From Mya arenaria (lineage: Eukaryota; Mollusca; Bivalvia; Myida; Myidae): DNA of 64,000 bases. The notes below the pieces were generated by a model that worked only from the letters and a program-made list of their open reading frames with translations, did not search any database and was not told the DNA's origin. This document shows positions 1-11,393 of this stretch, in pieces. The DNA lies in contig NC_069136.1 of NCBI RefSeq assembly GCF_026914265.1, positions 15,713,225-15,777,224 on the forward strand, in the 5' to 3' direction. The position numbers were made by a program, and so were the translations under genes. Position 1 is the first letter of the stretch. The number at the start of each line of letters is the position of its first letter.

Positions 1-1820
1 GGACTGGTATCCATAGTCTTCGTGGGTTTCACACTTAATAAAAATGAATATAATTAAGGGAAAGTGTCCAAGAAAATGCAGATTTACTTACATCACTTTG
101 TTGCACCATTTCTAGCAGTATTTATCAACATCCGTAATGGTATATACACTGATGACAATAATATCAATGTAAGCAGAATCAAGCGTCCTGAAAATAGAAA
201 GGTTAAACAGGACTAAATATAATGCATAAACATCATCTCCATATATAATAATAAACAAAAGCATCATACAATTACATGTCCATTATATATATATTACTGA
301 ATATGTCTAGCGGCACTTTATAAGATAAAACATACATAGACATAGTAATCAAGGTTGCACATATAACAATTACAACAATACGATATATCAAATATATAAC
401 AGCACAATACATCATATATTTACCAAATATGTAGGACAGAACGGTTTACTTTCTGCTGTCTTTCCAACTCTCTCAGTGACTGCGTGTGAACAGGTTAATT
501 ACTGGAAACCAAAATCACCAATGCATACATAGATATAAAGACAGTGAGTAGTTACTTCTATATTGGAACCTAAACACAAAATCCAGAGCCACAAAAATAT
601 ATTGCACAACCAATGAAATTCAACCCAATGCCAACATTCGAATTCAAATGCATTGCACATCCTAGTCAATTACATAAAACAACAAATGCAATGGAATACA
701 GACCATACTGTCTTCTTTAAGTTATATAAAACATCAAATTCTTCTAAAATTGCCAAGATGGCTACTTCAAACGAAGTGGGCTAATGTCATGTGACCAAGC
801 TGACTGAATATCGCTCCGACTTGACAATAAGCATGAAATGATCCAAAGGGCTTCAATCAACAAATCAGCAACACAAACATCGCATTTTGTGACACCGTGG
901 TCTAAAAACAGGAAATTAAGAACAGCGAGATGGAACAAGGATGAAGTTACGAAGTATTCACTATTATTTGAGTTTATTTCAGCGGATTGAACGGGAAAAG
1001 TAACAAAAGATACATTAAAATAGGGGTTTAATTCATCGGGACTGAACGGATTAAGTAAGAGAGTATATATGCGAGTATTGATATTGTAATTGCGGGACGG
1101 GTGAAGGAGAAGTAACGAAATATATATGTATATATGATTTTAGGGGAAATAACAGTGGGGCCGAATGAGAGAGGAAGAGGAAAGTCACTGGGGAAGTAGC
1201 GACTTCTGAATTATAATTGATATTAAAGAACATCGTGAAATAATGGTGAGACATCGAAGAACTTAAGTTAACTTATATAAAAACTCATGTTATACAAAGC
1301 ATAGTTGAAGTCCTTTCTGTGAATCCTACATATTGCTGAAAAAGTTCAGCTACCGCATTTAGCACAAAATTAATGAAATCACGATTCAAACTTTCTAGAA
1401 ATTGATAGTCTTCGTAGCGCTATTGGTACAAAATTCGTCTAGAAACGGTATCAATATAGTCTATTGTTGTTTCGCCATAAGGTATATTTTACAAAGTATT
1501 GCTAACTACGAAAAAAGAAAGATACTCAGGATAACCACCTAGTTCTCCGAATGGTTTTGCCACTATTGAAAAGAAATCGAGGTATTTTCAAATATTTGGT
1601 GGTAATCGCATTCAATGAAGTTGTCCCCTTTCAATTTAATGGTTTGATTCAAAAACATTTTTAATTTATTTCCGTCTTTTACATTCTTTCTCACCACAAT
1701 ATATTTTGCAGGCTGTCAAGTGGTATTTGACACCTTAATTTGAAGAATGGCATACCTGCACGCCTTTCCTCTATACAGACGTACCCATCCTAGGTTACGA
1801 GAAGTATCAATAGTTAAAAT
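1..1820. other. AT-rich non-coding flank
   Basis: No exon with credible splice sites, domain or codon bias was found on either strand. Short open frames in this stretch (up to 67 codons) look like chance. The sequence is unique at the scale of this window. Confidence 0.4.
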
Positions 1821-1827
1821 GAAATAA

Positions 1828-2035
1828 TTAAAAGTGTGGGCTGTTGTGGCCAACCCTTAAATCATTACTATACTTGTAAATTGAAATGATTGCCTTATTT
1901 GAATCTGATAAATATATGTTCATGCGAGGTAGGAGTAGTTGTAGTGGAAGAGTTAAAACTGTATGCCGTTGTGGTTCACTGAAAATCACTACCATACAAA
2001 TACATCGATTTGAATCTGATAAATATATTCATCGG
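1828..2035 (+). repeat. Diverged two-copy direct repeat
   Basis: Two related stretches, about 1828-1924 and 1954-2033, share the ending TTTGAATCTGATAAATATAT and a similar GTTGTGG...ATCACTA block upstream. They look like an old tandem duplication of roughly 125 bp. They lie about 1 kb upstream of gene A and have no apparent coding role. Confidence 0.45.
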
Positions 2036-2699
2036 ATCATCAAAGTACAATCAAGCATATCCTACAGTGTCATACGTGCTGAACATTGATAGTTTCTGAT
2101 TTGTTCAAGTGGGTTTACGGTTTCTGTGCAGTGTGTTCTTAAACAGTCATATTCTGTAAAACAATGCTATATAATATAAAATCGTAAAGCATTATTTACG
2201 ATGTAAGGACTGTTTGATTTTAATTTAACTAATCAGGGTCGAGTATTAATAAGATCCATTCATCTTTCTGGAACGCATAAGAAACTTAACAATACTGAAC
2301 GAAAGTGATATACTCGTAAGTTGTCACGTAATCTGACCATAAACTGAATTGTAAAAATAGTTTCTACAACTCACGGTCTGGCGAGATTGGGAACAACTCT
2401 GTTGATGACAAATGTTTTAATTAAATGTAATAATCGCGCAATGTTTAACTCTACCAAAATGAGCGAAGCTAACAAATGTAGCCCTGATTGATTCCATTAA
2501 AAAAGCGACTAAATCATTTACATAAAAGCGTGACATAGCACTTTTATGGTGAATATAAATAAGATGTCGTTATTATACAAGTATTATAAAAGTTAGTTCA
2601 TTTATTATAAAAACAAATGAAAAATGTAAATGTTAATGTAACCATTTTACTAATTGTTACGCTAGAAATGTTTGTCAATGAAGGAGGCGTTTAGATCAT

Positions 2700-3007
2700 T
2701 TTGGTAACAACGTGGGTATATCATCAATGTCCTGTTTGTAATCGGGTAGGTGTTGGTATTATAGGTGAGGGAATATAAAAATAGCATTATTACTTTTCTT
2801 AATAAAGTGCAACAAGGCTTGTCCGTGCAATTGCATTGGATTCAGAGTAGACTCTATATATATGAGTTCAATCATACTAGGTATGGAAATAATTTAAAGC
2901 ACTATGAATTAACTAGTGTGTCATATATCAGCTATTTAAAGCTGATCGATTTAATTGGTCTGTGATAAAATTCAGTTTTAAAATACTTGTTTAAGCAAAC
3001 ATAGGTC
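2700..3007 (+). promoter_or_regulatory. Gene A 5' flank with TATA-like box
   Basis: This flank resembles the one before gene B (11100-11393), sharing CATCAATGTCCTGTTTG and a downstream block around TTGCATTGGATTCAG. TATAAAAA at 2774-2781 is 234 bp before the ATG. The matching position in gene B is TGTAAAAA at 11174, 220 bp before its ATG. Conservation between paralogues supports a promoter and 5' UTR; the transcription start is unknown. Confidence 0.45.
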
Positions 3008-5513
3008 ATGAAGAGAAACCAAGCATTAATAATTTGTATGCTGTGTCTAGCATTCAATGCCGGAGCAAAACCACTGATTGAAAATAGAGGGGATGATTTA
3101 TCTGATAAAAAGGTATTTTTGCATAATATTTTATATCATTTATTCCGTAGTATATATTAAGTATATATTGTACATATATTGCCAAAATTATACGATATAA
3201 TGAAGATACCCGAACACCAATACCTATAATGGTTTGTCAGTGGACTTGTTTAAATTTTATGACGTCTGCCACGAGGATTTTCATTTGAGATGTCACCAAA
3301 GTGCTTGTACCAATAATGAAACAATATCGAAAATTTAAACAAACTCTAGTGTTAATAATTCTTTAAAAAAAAAAAAATACGCTTATTTTGCCGAAAAGAG
3401 TTTACTTTTGCAATTGAAAAATCAATGACTTAAGGCTTGTATTTACTAAATGCTGTTTAATTGAGTTAAATATGTATTTCCAGTTGTAATTGAAATTCTA
3501 AAGTTAGTTTGCTATCCTATCACTTACAAGGAACTCGTTTACAGAATTTATATCGACGTCAAATATTTTCAAACATTATTAATATTGAATTGTTTTACAT
3601 AATTGCAGATACACATGAAACAAAAACTTGTAATGTTTGGCCGAAACTCTTTCAATTTTCAAAAATGTTATGAACGCTTTTCGGCGAAATAAAGCATTTC
3701 ATGTCACATTGCAATGTCTGTTGATGACGTTTTTTATTGTTAAAGTAGGTTGTTCACCTTTCAGATGAATTGTCAATGTCTTACCCAATAAAACGTGATC
3801 GAATCCCATGAAGTATGTGTTTGGTGATGTCATCTTGAACATGTTTCTTTTTGTTCTTTTACGGCGTTTTGTAAACACCATAAATTGAATTTAAGTCATA
3901 TACTTCTTTTCTTTCAGTTATCATCAAATTACGAGGAGTTTCTTAAGAAAGATTTTGAGAAGAAGAGTTTTGCAGAAAAACACTGGAAAGTGTCTCGGAT
4001 ACTGGAATGGTTTTGTGACGAATTGGCAACGATAAATAAACGTAAGTTTTGCATTAGGTTCTCTGAATTGAACTCCTTCGTTTGCAAATAGAGTTGGGAT
4101 CCCTAATCGAAATGGAAGTACTTATGGTTTTCCTATTAGTTAATTAGTATGTGTTTTATTATTAAGTTTCCTCAAGTTAATGCATACTTTAATAAGATTT
4201 ACCTTTTGCGTATATACTTTATTCAGGATTGTTAGGATAAGATTGAGGTTGTGCACGAAAACTGGTTTAAACCCCCAATCAACTTATTTTACTGACCGTT
4301 CCAAGGCGGTACCTAACATTGATAAACACACCTAGTTGTTATATAGTATATATGCACTGTGTTGTTTGTGGAGTTTTGTGCTGTTGTTCCGAGTTTCTTG
4401 TTAATCTTTTTGTTTTGTTTTTCTCATTTATGTTTTGCATAGAATTCATTTCAACAAACAGTTCAAGTACAAATTCATATATATTTGTGATTTTTGTTTT
4501 TGTGTTCTATGTCTTTGCCGTTTACCCTGTGCCATTAAACGGGGTTTATGTTTCAACGTTTGGCTAATGAACCTGTTTCAGTAGCTTTTCATATTTTAAA
4601 AACTATTTTACTATTTTAAAAAGTAAAGGATTTTTTAATGTATTCTGATGTTTAACTTATTTAACTTAAATAAACAAAGCAAAACAAAAAACATATGAAT
4701 GAATAAAACAAAAAAGCGATATTTTGGTGTTTTTGTCACTGGAAAATGTGTGGCCACGTTCATTGAAAACATTATTTATATAGTCCGATTTTGACCCGTG
4801 AGCTTTGACCCTTTGGACAAGTCCACTGTTAGATTCGTTAATAGGTAAAGTGTGTCATTTTGGCGTTCCCTTTCAGACCTACTTAACTTATAGTATATAG
4901 CTAGTTATTAAACCGCTTAGTGCCGAAAACACTTTAAAAGGACATATAGTGCAGTAGGTAATTGTAGAGTTGTAATAAAAACAGTTGTTCGAAACAGAGT
5001 TCGAATCATTTTCGGGTAACATTTGTATGTCTTTTCTATCCTTTTTTATTATTTTGAGTAAGTTCAAAACAAAATGTTTCCCAATCGAAATATGCATTCT
5101 ATTTTTGTTATTGCTTTTTAGTTGTCCATGTTTATCCATAAATAAAAATGGTATTTCATAGAAATTAACAACCATATTTTAAATAAATTATTAAATATTT
5201 TTAAATATCGTACAATAAGCTTCGGTCGCGATTTCTAAGCACAAACGATTTGACCTACAAATGGTCTCAATATCTTTGATGAAAACTACTCTTAATTTGT
5301 ACGACTTTCACAAACATTACGTGGGATGTCTACATGTATATATTGAAAATAGGACATTGGAGAAAAAATGAGTTATGAACTTATAACCCATATATCCTAT
5401 GATTAGAGATGCAGCGCGCTACTGCCACGGCTATATCATCTTGTGCATAATCTGTTTAACTTTACCACTATGAGCTATGATTGCAATAAGCAAATTACCC
5501 ATCATAATGGTTA

Positions 5514-5577
<64 letters not shown>

Positions 5578-6128
5578 AAATACATTCACATAAATGTCAA
5601 ATGAGAAAAATATAATAATGTATTGCAATTAAACAAGATGCAGCTTTATAGAAGATACTCGGCCGTAGTAAACCAGCGGGTTGACTAGTGTCCGAATTGT
5701 TTGAGTGTTCGACATGTCATAGAGATTGTTTTGGTTTCATTAGTACTGAATTATATCAGAGTATTGCAATGTTTGACTGAACACGAGTACTTTTTCAATA
5801 CTGAAACACTAACGCAAATATCTCTGGAGCGGAAAATAGTAAAACATTATTTGATTGGTAATAGATTTGCACACATACATTAAATGTAAGTTTTTATATG
5901 CTGTACAAGTCTCTTAATACATTGTGCAATATGTCTTATGCGTGCTTAATTGTCCATTTAAAACTACATGTATACATATCATGCCTATTTATTTCAGCTT
6001 TTGAACCGGAGGTTTTGTCGCCATTTGAAACAAGGACTGTTACAATAGATATTATCTGCGCCTACTACAAGTCGGTAGGCGACTGCAAAGCCGTTGGAAT
6101 GTATTGCATGAACACGGACTGTCCATGA
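3008..6128 (+). CDS. Gene A: small secreted four-cysteine peptide, 3 exons
   Basis: Exons are 3008-3112, 3918-4041 and 5998-6128. They are joined by AAG|gtattt, ttctttcag|TTA, AAC|gtaagt and atttcag|CTT in phases 0 and 1, giving 360 nt and 119 aa with no internal stop. Exon 1 encodes a signal peptide (MKRNQALIIC..., hydrophobic to residue 17, probable cleavage after AGA at residue 20). Exon 2 encodes a charged, helix-prone segment with NYEEFLKK and EWFCDEL. Exon 3 carries C-x8-C-x6-C-x4-C, ending NTDCP. The chosen ATG starts the signal peptide and matches gene B exactly. The product should be exported and disulfide-bonded, as a hormone, defence peptide or matrix peptide might be, but I do not recognise the family. 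Exon structure and phases match gene B, which argues strongly that the gene is real. Confidence 0.82.
4265..4568 (+). mobile_element. Dispersed element R1, copy 1, in gene A intron 2
   Basis: Runs from ACTGACCGTTCCAAGGCGGT to GTGCCATTAAACGGGG. The reverse complement recurs at about 12238-12415 and a diverged forward copy at about 15262-15410. The 82-codon open frame inside is low-complexity and not shared by the other copies, so I treat it as non-coding. Class is unknown; it could be a MITE or SINE-like element. Confidence 0.6.
5519..5574. repeat. (TA)n microsatellite
   Basis: About 28 uninterrupted TA dinucleotides, in gene A intron 2. The Ile/Tyr-rich open frames over it are artefacts. Confidence 0.95.
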
Positions 6129-6381
6129 CAGCTGTAACACTGAGTAATACAGAATTCGGTTGCAACAAAAAATACGCGAATTCTTATGATGCACTTAACA
6201 AACCGCTCTGAAGGTTTTTAAGACTGAAGATTTTAGCTTCTTCAAAGTGAAAGAGTGTGAAACTGCTTGTTATTCCGTATTTACTTTAGCAAGATAACAT
6301 TATTGTGTACATTGTAAATCCTTGCCACATTGAAATATAAATTGGTATTCTTTCATTGTACTTGATGCTCAAATATGTTTT

Positions 6382-6387
6382 AATAAA
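6382..6387 (+). terminator. Poly(A) signal of gene A
   Basis: AATAAA 254 bp after the gene A stop codon. The same hexamer is kept in the duplicated 3' end at 8091. Confidence 0.6.
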
Positions 6388-6544
6388 TTTGATTTGCTCT
6401 TTTTCATTTGTATATTAGCTTCATGATTGTCTAATCGATCAATTGGTCGATTTTTTTATTCGGCAAATTATTTCTTGATTTTGTTTCTGCTACCAAAAAC
6501 TACAAGTTATATGCTTAAACCCTTAGTTTAAGCCTTTAAATGCC

Positions 6545-6580
6545 CCCACCCCTCCCCCACCCCCACCCCCACCCCCACAA
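6545..6580. repeat. C-rich (CCCCAC)n tract
   Basis: Short CCCCAC-type simple repeat just downstream of gene A. The matching place in copy 2 (about 8250) has only a short C-run. Confidence 0.85.
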
Positions 6581-7707
6581 AATACTATATTTCGCGTGCA
6601 GTACACAACTTCTGTGTATTGATCTTAATCTACTTTCCTTGATCCCTCTTATCAGATCTCCAATCTGAGTATCCTGCTGGGCATTTTTTGAGGTTTCATT
6701 ATCATATACCCTAAATGGCCCTACGCCAATAAACTAATGTACAGGAAATTACAGGGGATTATCATGCCAAACATTCCTTAAACTAGGCCTTTAAGGTAGT
6801 AGGCCAGTTTGCTTATGGTTTGCAACTAAACGCTCTTATAGCATATAATAATAACGATGTTTAATAATATATCATTATAAAATTGATAATTCACAAGGAC
6901 AAAGTACATAATAAAACAAAAAAAACTCATCATACCACTTTCTTTTCACAAGTAAGAACTTCCTTCTTTATCTTTATTGTAATGCAAACAAAGCAGGACC
7001 GTATTACACCAAAATCAATCAAGTCCGAAAACAATGTGTTTACGTATTTTAGCGATTTGTTCACCCTTAAAAGATGATCTGCCTTATTTTACTGGAAACA
7101 ATCATAATCGGGGAAACATTTCTATACCTTTAACACTATCAGAGATCTAAAAAGCGTGACCGAAACTCCTTTAGTTTTATTTGACTAATTCTGCAATGAC
7201 GAATGGGATTTTTTAGTTTAAGTTCATCATGACTTATTCAAATTTTAATTTTATTTAGTTCATTTATGTAAATTTCACAGAAAATCAGGGTGAATTCTGA
7301 CAGCCCAATGGCCGAAAAATATATTTTTGAATCAACCTATTTTGTGAACCTTAATTGCAATCAATTATGCCTGTAAATTTCCTTTTCCAGTATTCAAGTT
7401 TCATTCAATGTCTATTGTCTGATTTCGTTACTAATATAATTCAGATGTAATAGCAGGCCATTTTTGATTACATTATGCATTCTCATGATTGATGGAATTT
7501 ATTAAACCTTTGATTTTACTGATGATATTTGCCAAATAAGCAACTTGCATTATTTGATTTGTAATAGATGTGCACACATACTTTAAATGTACATGTAAGT
7601 TGTTTATATGGTGTACAAGTCTCTTAATATATTGTATAATAAGTCACATGCGTGCTTAATTGTCCATTTAAAACTACATGTATACATATCATGCCTATTT
7701 AAATCAG

Positions 7708-7838
7708 CTTTTGAACCGGAGGTTATGTCGCTATTCGAAACAAGGACTGCTACAATAGATATTATCTGCGCCTACTACAAGTCGGTAGGGGACTGCAAAG
7801 CTGTTGGAATGTATTGCATGAACACGGACTGTCCATGA
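7708..7838 (+). CDS. Exon 3b: intact duplicate terminal exon of gene A
   Basis: The exon follows an AAATCAG acceptor and has the same phase, length (131 nt) and stop codon as gene A exon 3. Six bases differ between the two exons. Three change residues (L to M, P to L, V to A), all before the first cysteine; the other three are silent. Two of the silent ones lie in the cysteine module, which has no replacement change. This suggests the module is still under selection. It could serve as a mutually exclusive last exon, spliced from the exon 2 donor at 4042 and giving a second 119-aa isoform, or it could be a recent non-functional duplicate. Confidence 0.6.
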
Positions 7839-8090
7839 CAGCTTTAACACTGAGTTATACCGAATTTGTTTGCAACAAAAAATACGCGAATTCTAATGAT
7901 GCTCTTAACAAACCATTCTGAAGGATTTATGAGTGGAGATTTTAGCTTGTTCAAAGTGAAAGAGTGTGAAACTGCTTGTTATTCCGTATTTAATTTAGCA
8001 AGATAACATTATTGTGTACATTGCAAATCCTTGCCACATTGTAATATAAATTGGTATTCTTTCATTGTACTTGATGCTCAAATAAGCCTT

Positions 8091-8096
8091 AATAAA
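8091..8096 (+). terminator. Poly(A) signal of exon 3b
   Basis: AATAAA 253 bp after the exon 3b stop, matching the signal at 6382. A complete 3' end is therefore present for the duplicate exon. Confidence 0.5.
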
Positions 8097-8841
8097 TTTG
8101 ATTTGCTCTTTTTCATTTGTTTATTAGGTTCATGATCGTCTAATCGATAAATTGGTCGAGTTTTTTATTAGGCTAATTATTTCTTGATTTTGTTTCTGCT
8201 ACCAAAACTACAAGGTATATGCTTAAAGGCTTAGTTTAAGCCTTCTACAAGTGCCCCCCCTCCTCAATTTTTGTTTATATATTTCGCGTACAGTAAACAA
8301 CTTCTGTGTATTGATCTTAATCTTTATTGATAACTGCTGGCTATCTAAGAGCTGAGTGACTTTTTGGAGGTTTTATTATAGAAATGAACAAATGATCACG
8401 TCTAATAGTGTTGGTAAACTTCTTCAAATAATAATAAAATCATTAATACAATGCCAATGCTTTAGAATAAGAATAAGAGTTATGATATATGTTATAAGTA
8501 ATAGCCCATTACTATGATTCTACATGTTGCTTCACAATTTGGATATTACAATGGTGATTATGTATTTTAAGTGGATATATACATATATATTAAAACACTC
8601 TTATTTGTTTATTCAAATAAATATATACATTAATCTAGCTATGCATACTGTATTTACAAGAATTGAATATGTATTAGTGAGACAATGAGATAATCAACTC
8701 TAAAAGTTTTATATCTAAATGGTCCTGAGCCAATAAACAAATAAACAGGAAAATGACCCCTGCTGTGACACCAGTGCAATAAACAAGGGATGCACAGCAG
8801 GGAAATATCATGCCAAACATTTCTAGGATACTAGGCCTTTC

Positions 8842-10205
8842 AGAACTTTTATATAATCAGTTTTAGCATTACAGGTTTTGTTAAAAGCAAAGACACTAAA
8901 TTATTCTTAACTTTAAAAATAAAAAAATGATAAGAAATATTACACAATGCAATAACATGTTTTATGGTCGGGTAAAAAATAGGTGAGGTCGGGAAACCCG
9001 AAATAAATCGTTTTATTCCTTAAATCATTCTATATATGTATGTGTTAACTCCGTTGGAAATACGTGCTTGCTAATAAAAAAATTTTTATTAACAACTGGT
9101 TGGAACGGGAGCGGCAAAGACGTTTAATTGGTTATAGGAATTACGGACGTCGTGATAAATGATGATACATATTTCGCTAAGATGCAAGCGAACGGGCGGA
9201 GAAACGAACTATAGATGTAAAAAGTGTTTCAATGCAGCTGGATGGAAGGGCTAAGTTAAGGAAGTATTTATGGTAACTAGTGATTTCATACCGGTAACCC
9301 GTATCAGGTAAGGTAATGAATAATGAATAATTATAAGGATTGAGTAAAAGCAGAAGTGTGCGTGAGACGTGGTTATTATTAAGGATAAACGATCATAAGA
9401 ACTCAAGCAGCTATGCATTTCTGATGGAAAAGATATAATAACAACGCGAAGAAATCAATTATGATAGGGCAATCGTAATAACCAACGAAGCATATAATAC
9501 AATTCTAATATCGTAATAGCGCCAGAGAACATGAAATGCAACGAAGTATAACGGATAATATATTAATACGTAAATGTAAAAATGCCGAGATAAATCATTC
9601 CTTTCACACAATTTGCCGATATATTACGAAGTTATGGACTGTTCTTGTATGTAGCGAAGGAACAAAATCTTAGTATTTTTTGACACAGGCTAAAAAAATT
9701 AATGCTTATTAGCAAAAATATATTTAATCACCTCGCATCAAAACAGTCCTCTTGACTCTATAGTTCACGCAATAACTGTGGTATCAGCAATGCTCGAATT
9801 GTCCCTACCTCTAAACTTACTTGTAACCAAATGAAGTATGTGGTTTTAAAGGTGATCATTATAAAATGATACTCGTCAGCATTTGATTATATGCACCTTT
9901 TAACAACTTTCTTTGAGGGACTTTTAGTACTATTGCATACTGCGTCAAAATAATGAGTTATATACGATTTATCAGGTTTATCAATGAAAATAAATGAATT
10001 CAATGTATTCAACCGTTTTATTTTATTGCTTACGTAGATATCTTTCAAAAACCACAAATGAGTTTACATCAACACGGATGCAATAACAAAAAAGCTATTT
10101 GCCAATTATAGATTATCAATCGGGTTGTAGCTTCATTGGCATGTGTCATAAGTTATCAAATTATTCTGAAATGTTATTTTTATGTACTTCTTTCTTATTT
10201 TAAAA
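8842..10205. other. Intergenic, no gene seen
   Basis: AT-rich sequence between the exon-3 duplication and the minisatellite. I see no exon, repeat family member or inverted-repeat element in it. Confidence 0.4.
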
Positions 10206-10209
10206 TAGT

Positions 10210-10815
10210 ATTTTGTAGTTACAGAGTGGTTGAGGTAAGGTATACCGTTTAGCCTTCCAAAAACCTCTCTTTCGTAGTTTCCCTTCCCTTTGAAGTTACA
10301 GAGTGGTTGAGGAAGGTCTCCAGGTGATCGTTCGAACGTATTCTCTTTAACAGTTAACCATCAAATTGTAGTTTTAGGGTGGTAGAGGTAAGGTTCCCCA
10401 AAACAACTGCTATTGTATAGTTACTTGTTACATAGAAGTTCTCAGTGGTGGAGGTTGGTCCTTAAAACAACTTCTCTTGAATAGTCCCAATCATATTGTA
10501 GTTTCCGGGTGGTTGGGGGTAAGGTTTCCCATTCATCCCCCAAAAAACTAATTTTGGAAAGTTCCCCGTTACCCTTAAGTTCGCAATGGTTAAGGTATGA
10601 TCTCCCGTTGATCCTCAAAACAACTTTTCTTTATCTCCATCTCCTGGTAGTTTCAGTAGTTTCTTGTATTGTTCTCAACGAGTTTGTGGTTCCAGAGTGG
10701 TTGAGAAAAGACCTCCCGTTAGTCAACAAAACAAAGCATCTTGTATTGTTCTCCATCACTTTTTAGTTTCAGAGTGGTAAGGTCTTCCGTTGATCCTCCA
10801 AAGTGCTTCCTTTTA
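10210..10815 (+). repeat. Degenerate ~60-bp minisatellite
   Basis: About ten imperfect units built around GAGTGGTTGAGGTAAGGT followed by TCCCGTTGATCCTCC and an AACAACTTCTCTT-like block. Units differ in length by several bases. The 85-codon open frame over it is an artefact of the repeat. Confidence 0.8.
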
Positions 10816-11099
10816 TTATCCTCATAACTCGCTGGTGTTATTGAAATGACTTAAACATACACAATCAATTATTGGTCATTATAAAAAGTAACATCGGTGT
10901 TTAAAGTTAAATATATTACGATCATAATATTTCTGTTCATTATACGTCACTACCTTATCTAATTGTTATCAATTAATTTAAAATTATGTACTAAATACAC
11001 GTAAAACCTTTATCCTTACCCGTCGATCCTCCTCAGAGTGTCGAGCAGTTTACAAATAGTTACAAATATCTTGATATGATATTGAATTCATGAAATATG

Positions 11100-11393
11100 T
11101 GCCTGTCATCAATGTCCTGTTTGAAAGGGTGGTTTTTAAAACTACGTATGACTAGGATGGTTCTGGGGCTTGGTGTAAAAATAGTTACTTATTTAAAAAA
11201 ATAACCATTCTAATTTTGCAAGAAGGTTTGTGGCAATTTGATTGGGTTCAGATTATGAGATAGTCATTAGCTCCAGGATGCTGGGACATAGTACGTAATG
11301 TTACTAAACATTTCTTTATTTAATGAATGACGTTTAGAGAGTATAAAATGGAAGACTTTAAAATTTGTGATATAGTTTGTTTTTGCTTCCATA
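11100..11393 (+). promoter_or_regulatory. Gene B 5' flank, paralogous to gene A's
   Basis: Shares CATCAATGTCCTGTTTG (near 11109), the TGTAAAAATAG block at 11174 and the TTTGATTGGGTTCAG-like block with the gene A flank. A duplication carried promoter and gene together. Confidence 0.4.

Larger units (their letters stand above)
5845..6800 (+). repeat. Exon-3 tandem duplication, copy 1
   Basis: Matches 7546-8841: shared intron end (GTGCTTAATTGTCCATTTAA), exon 3, 3' UTR, poly(A) signal and a downstream block (ATCATGCCAAACATT). Similarity is high across about 790 bp. It then resumes after an extra stretch of about 330 bp present only in copy 2 (about 8380-8715). Confidence 0.85.
7546..8841 (+). 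repeat. Exon-3 tandem duplication, copy 2
   Basis: Second copy of the block at 5845-6800. It includes exon 3b (7708-7838), an AATAAA at 8091-8096 and an extra insert at about 8380-8715. Exons 1 and 2 were not copied: no signal-peptide or exon-2-like sequence is visible between 6130 and 7700. Confidence 0.85.

Noticed and set aside
4319-4567. 82-codon + strand open frame in gene A intron 2
   Set aside because: Lies inside dispersed element R1; the frame is not preserved in the other copies and the composition is low-complexity.
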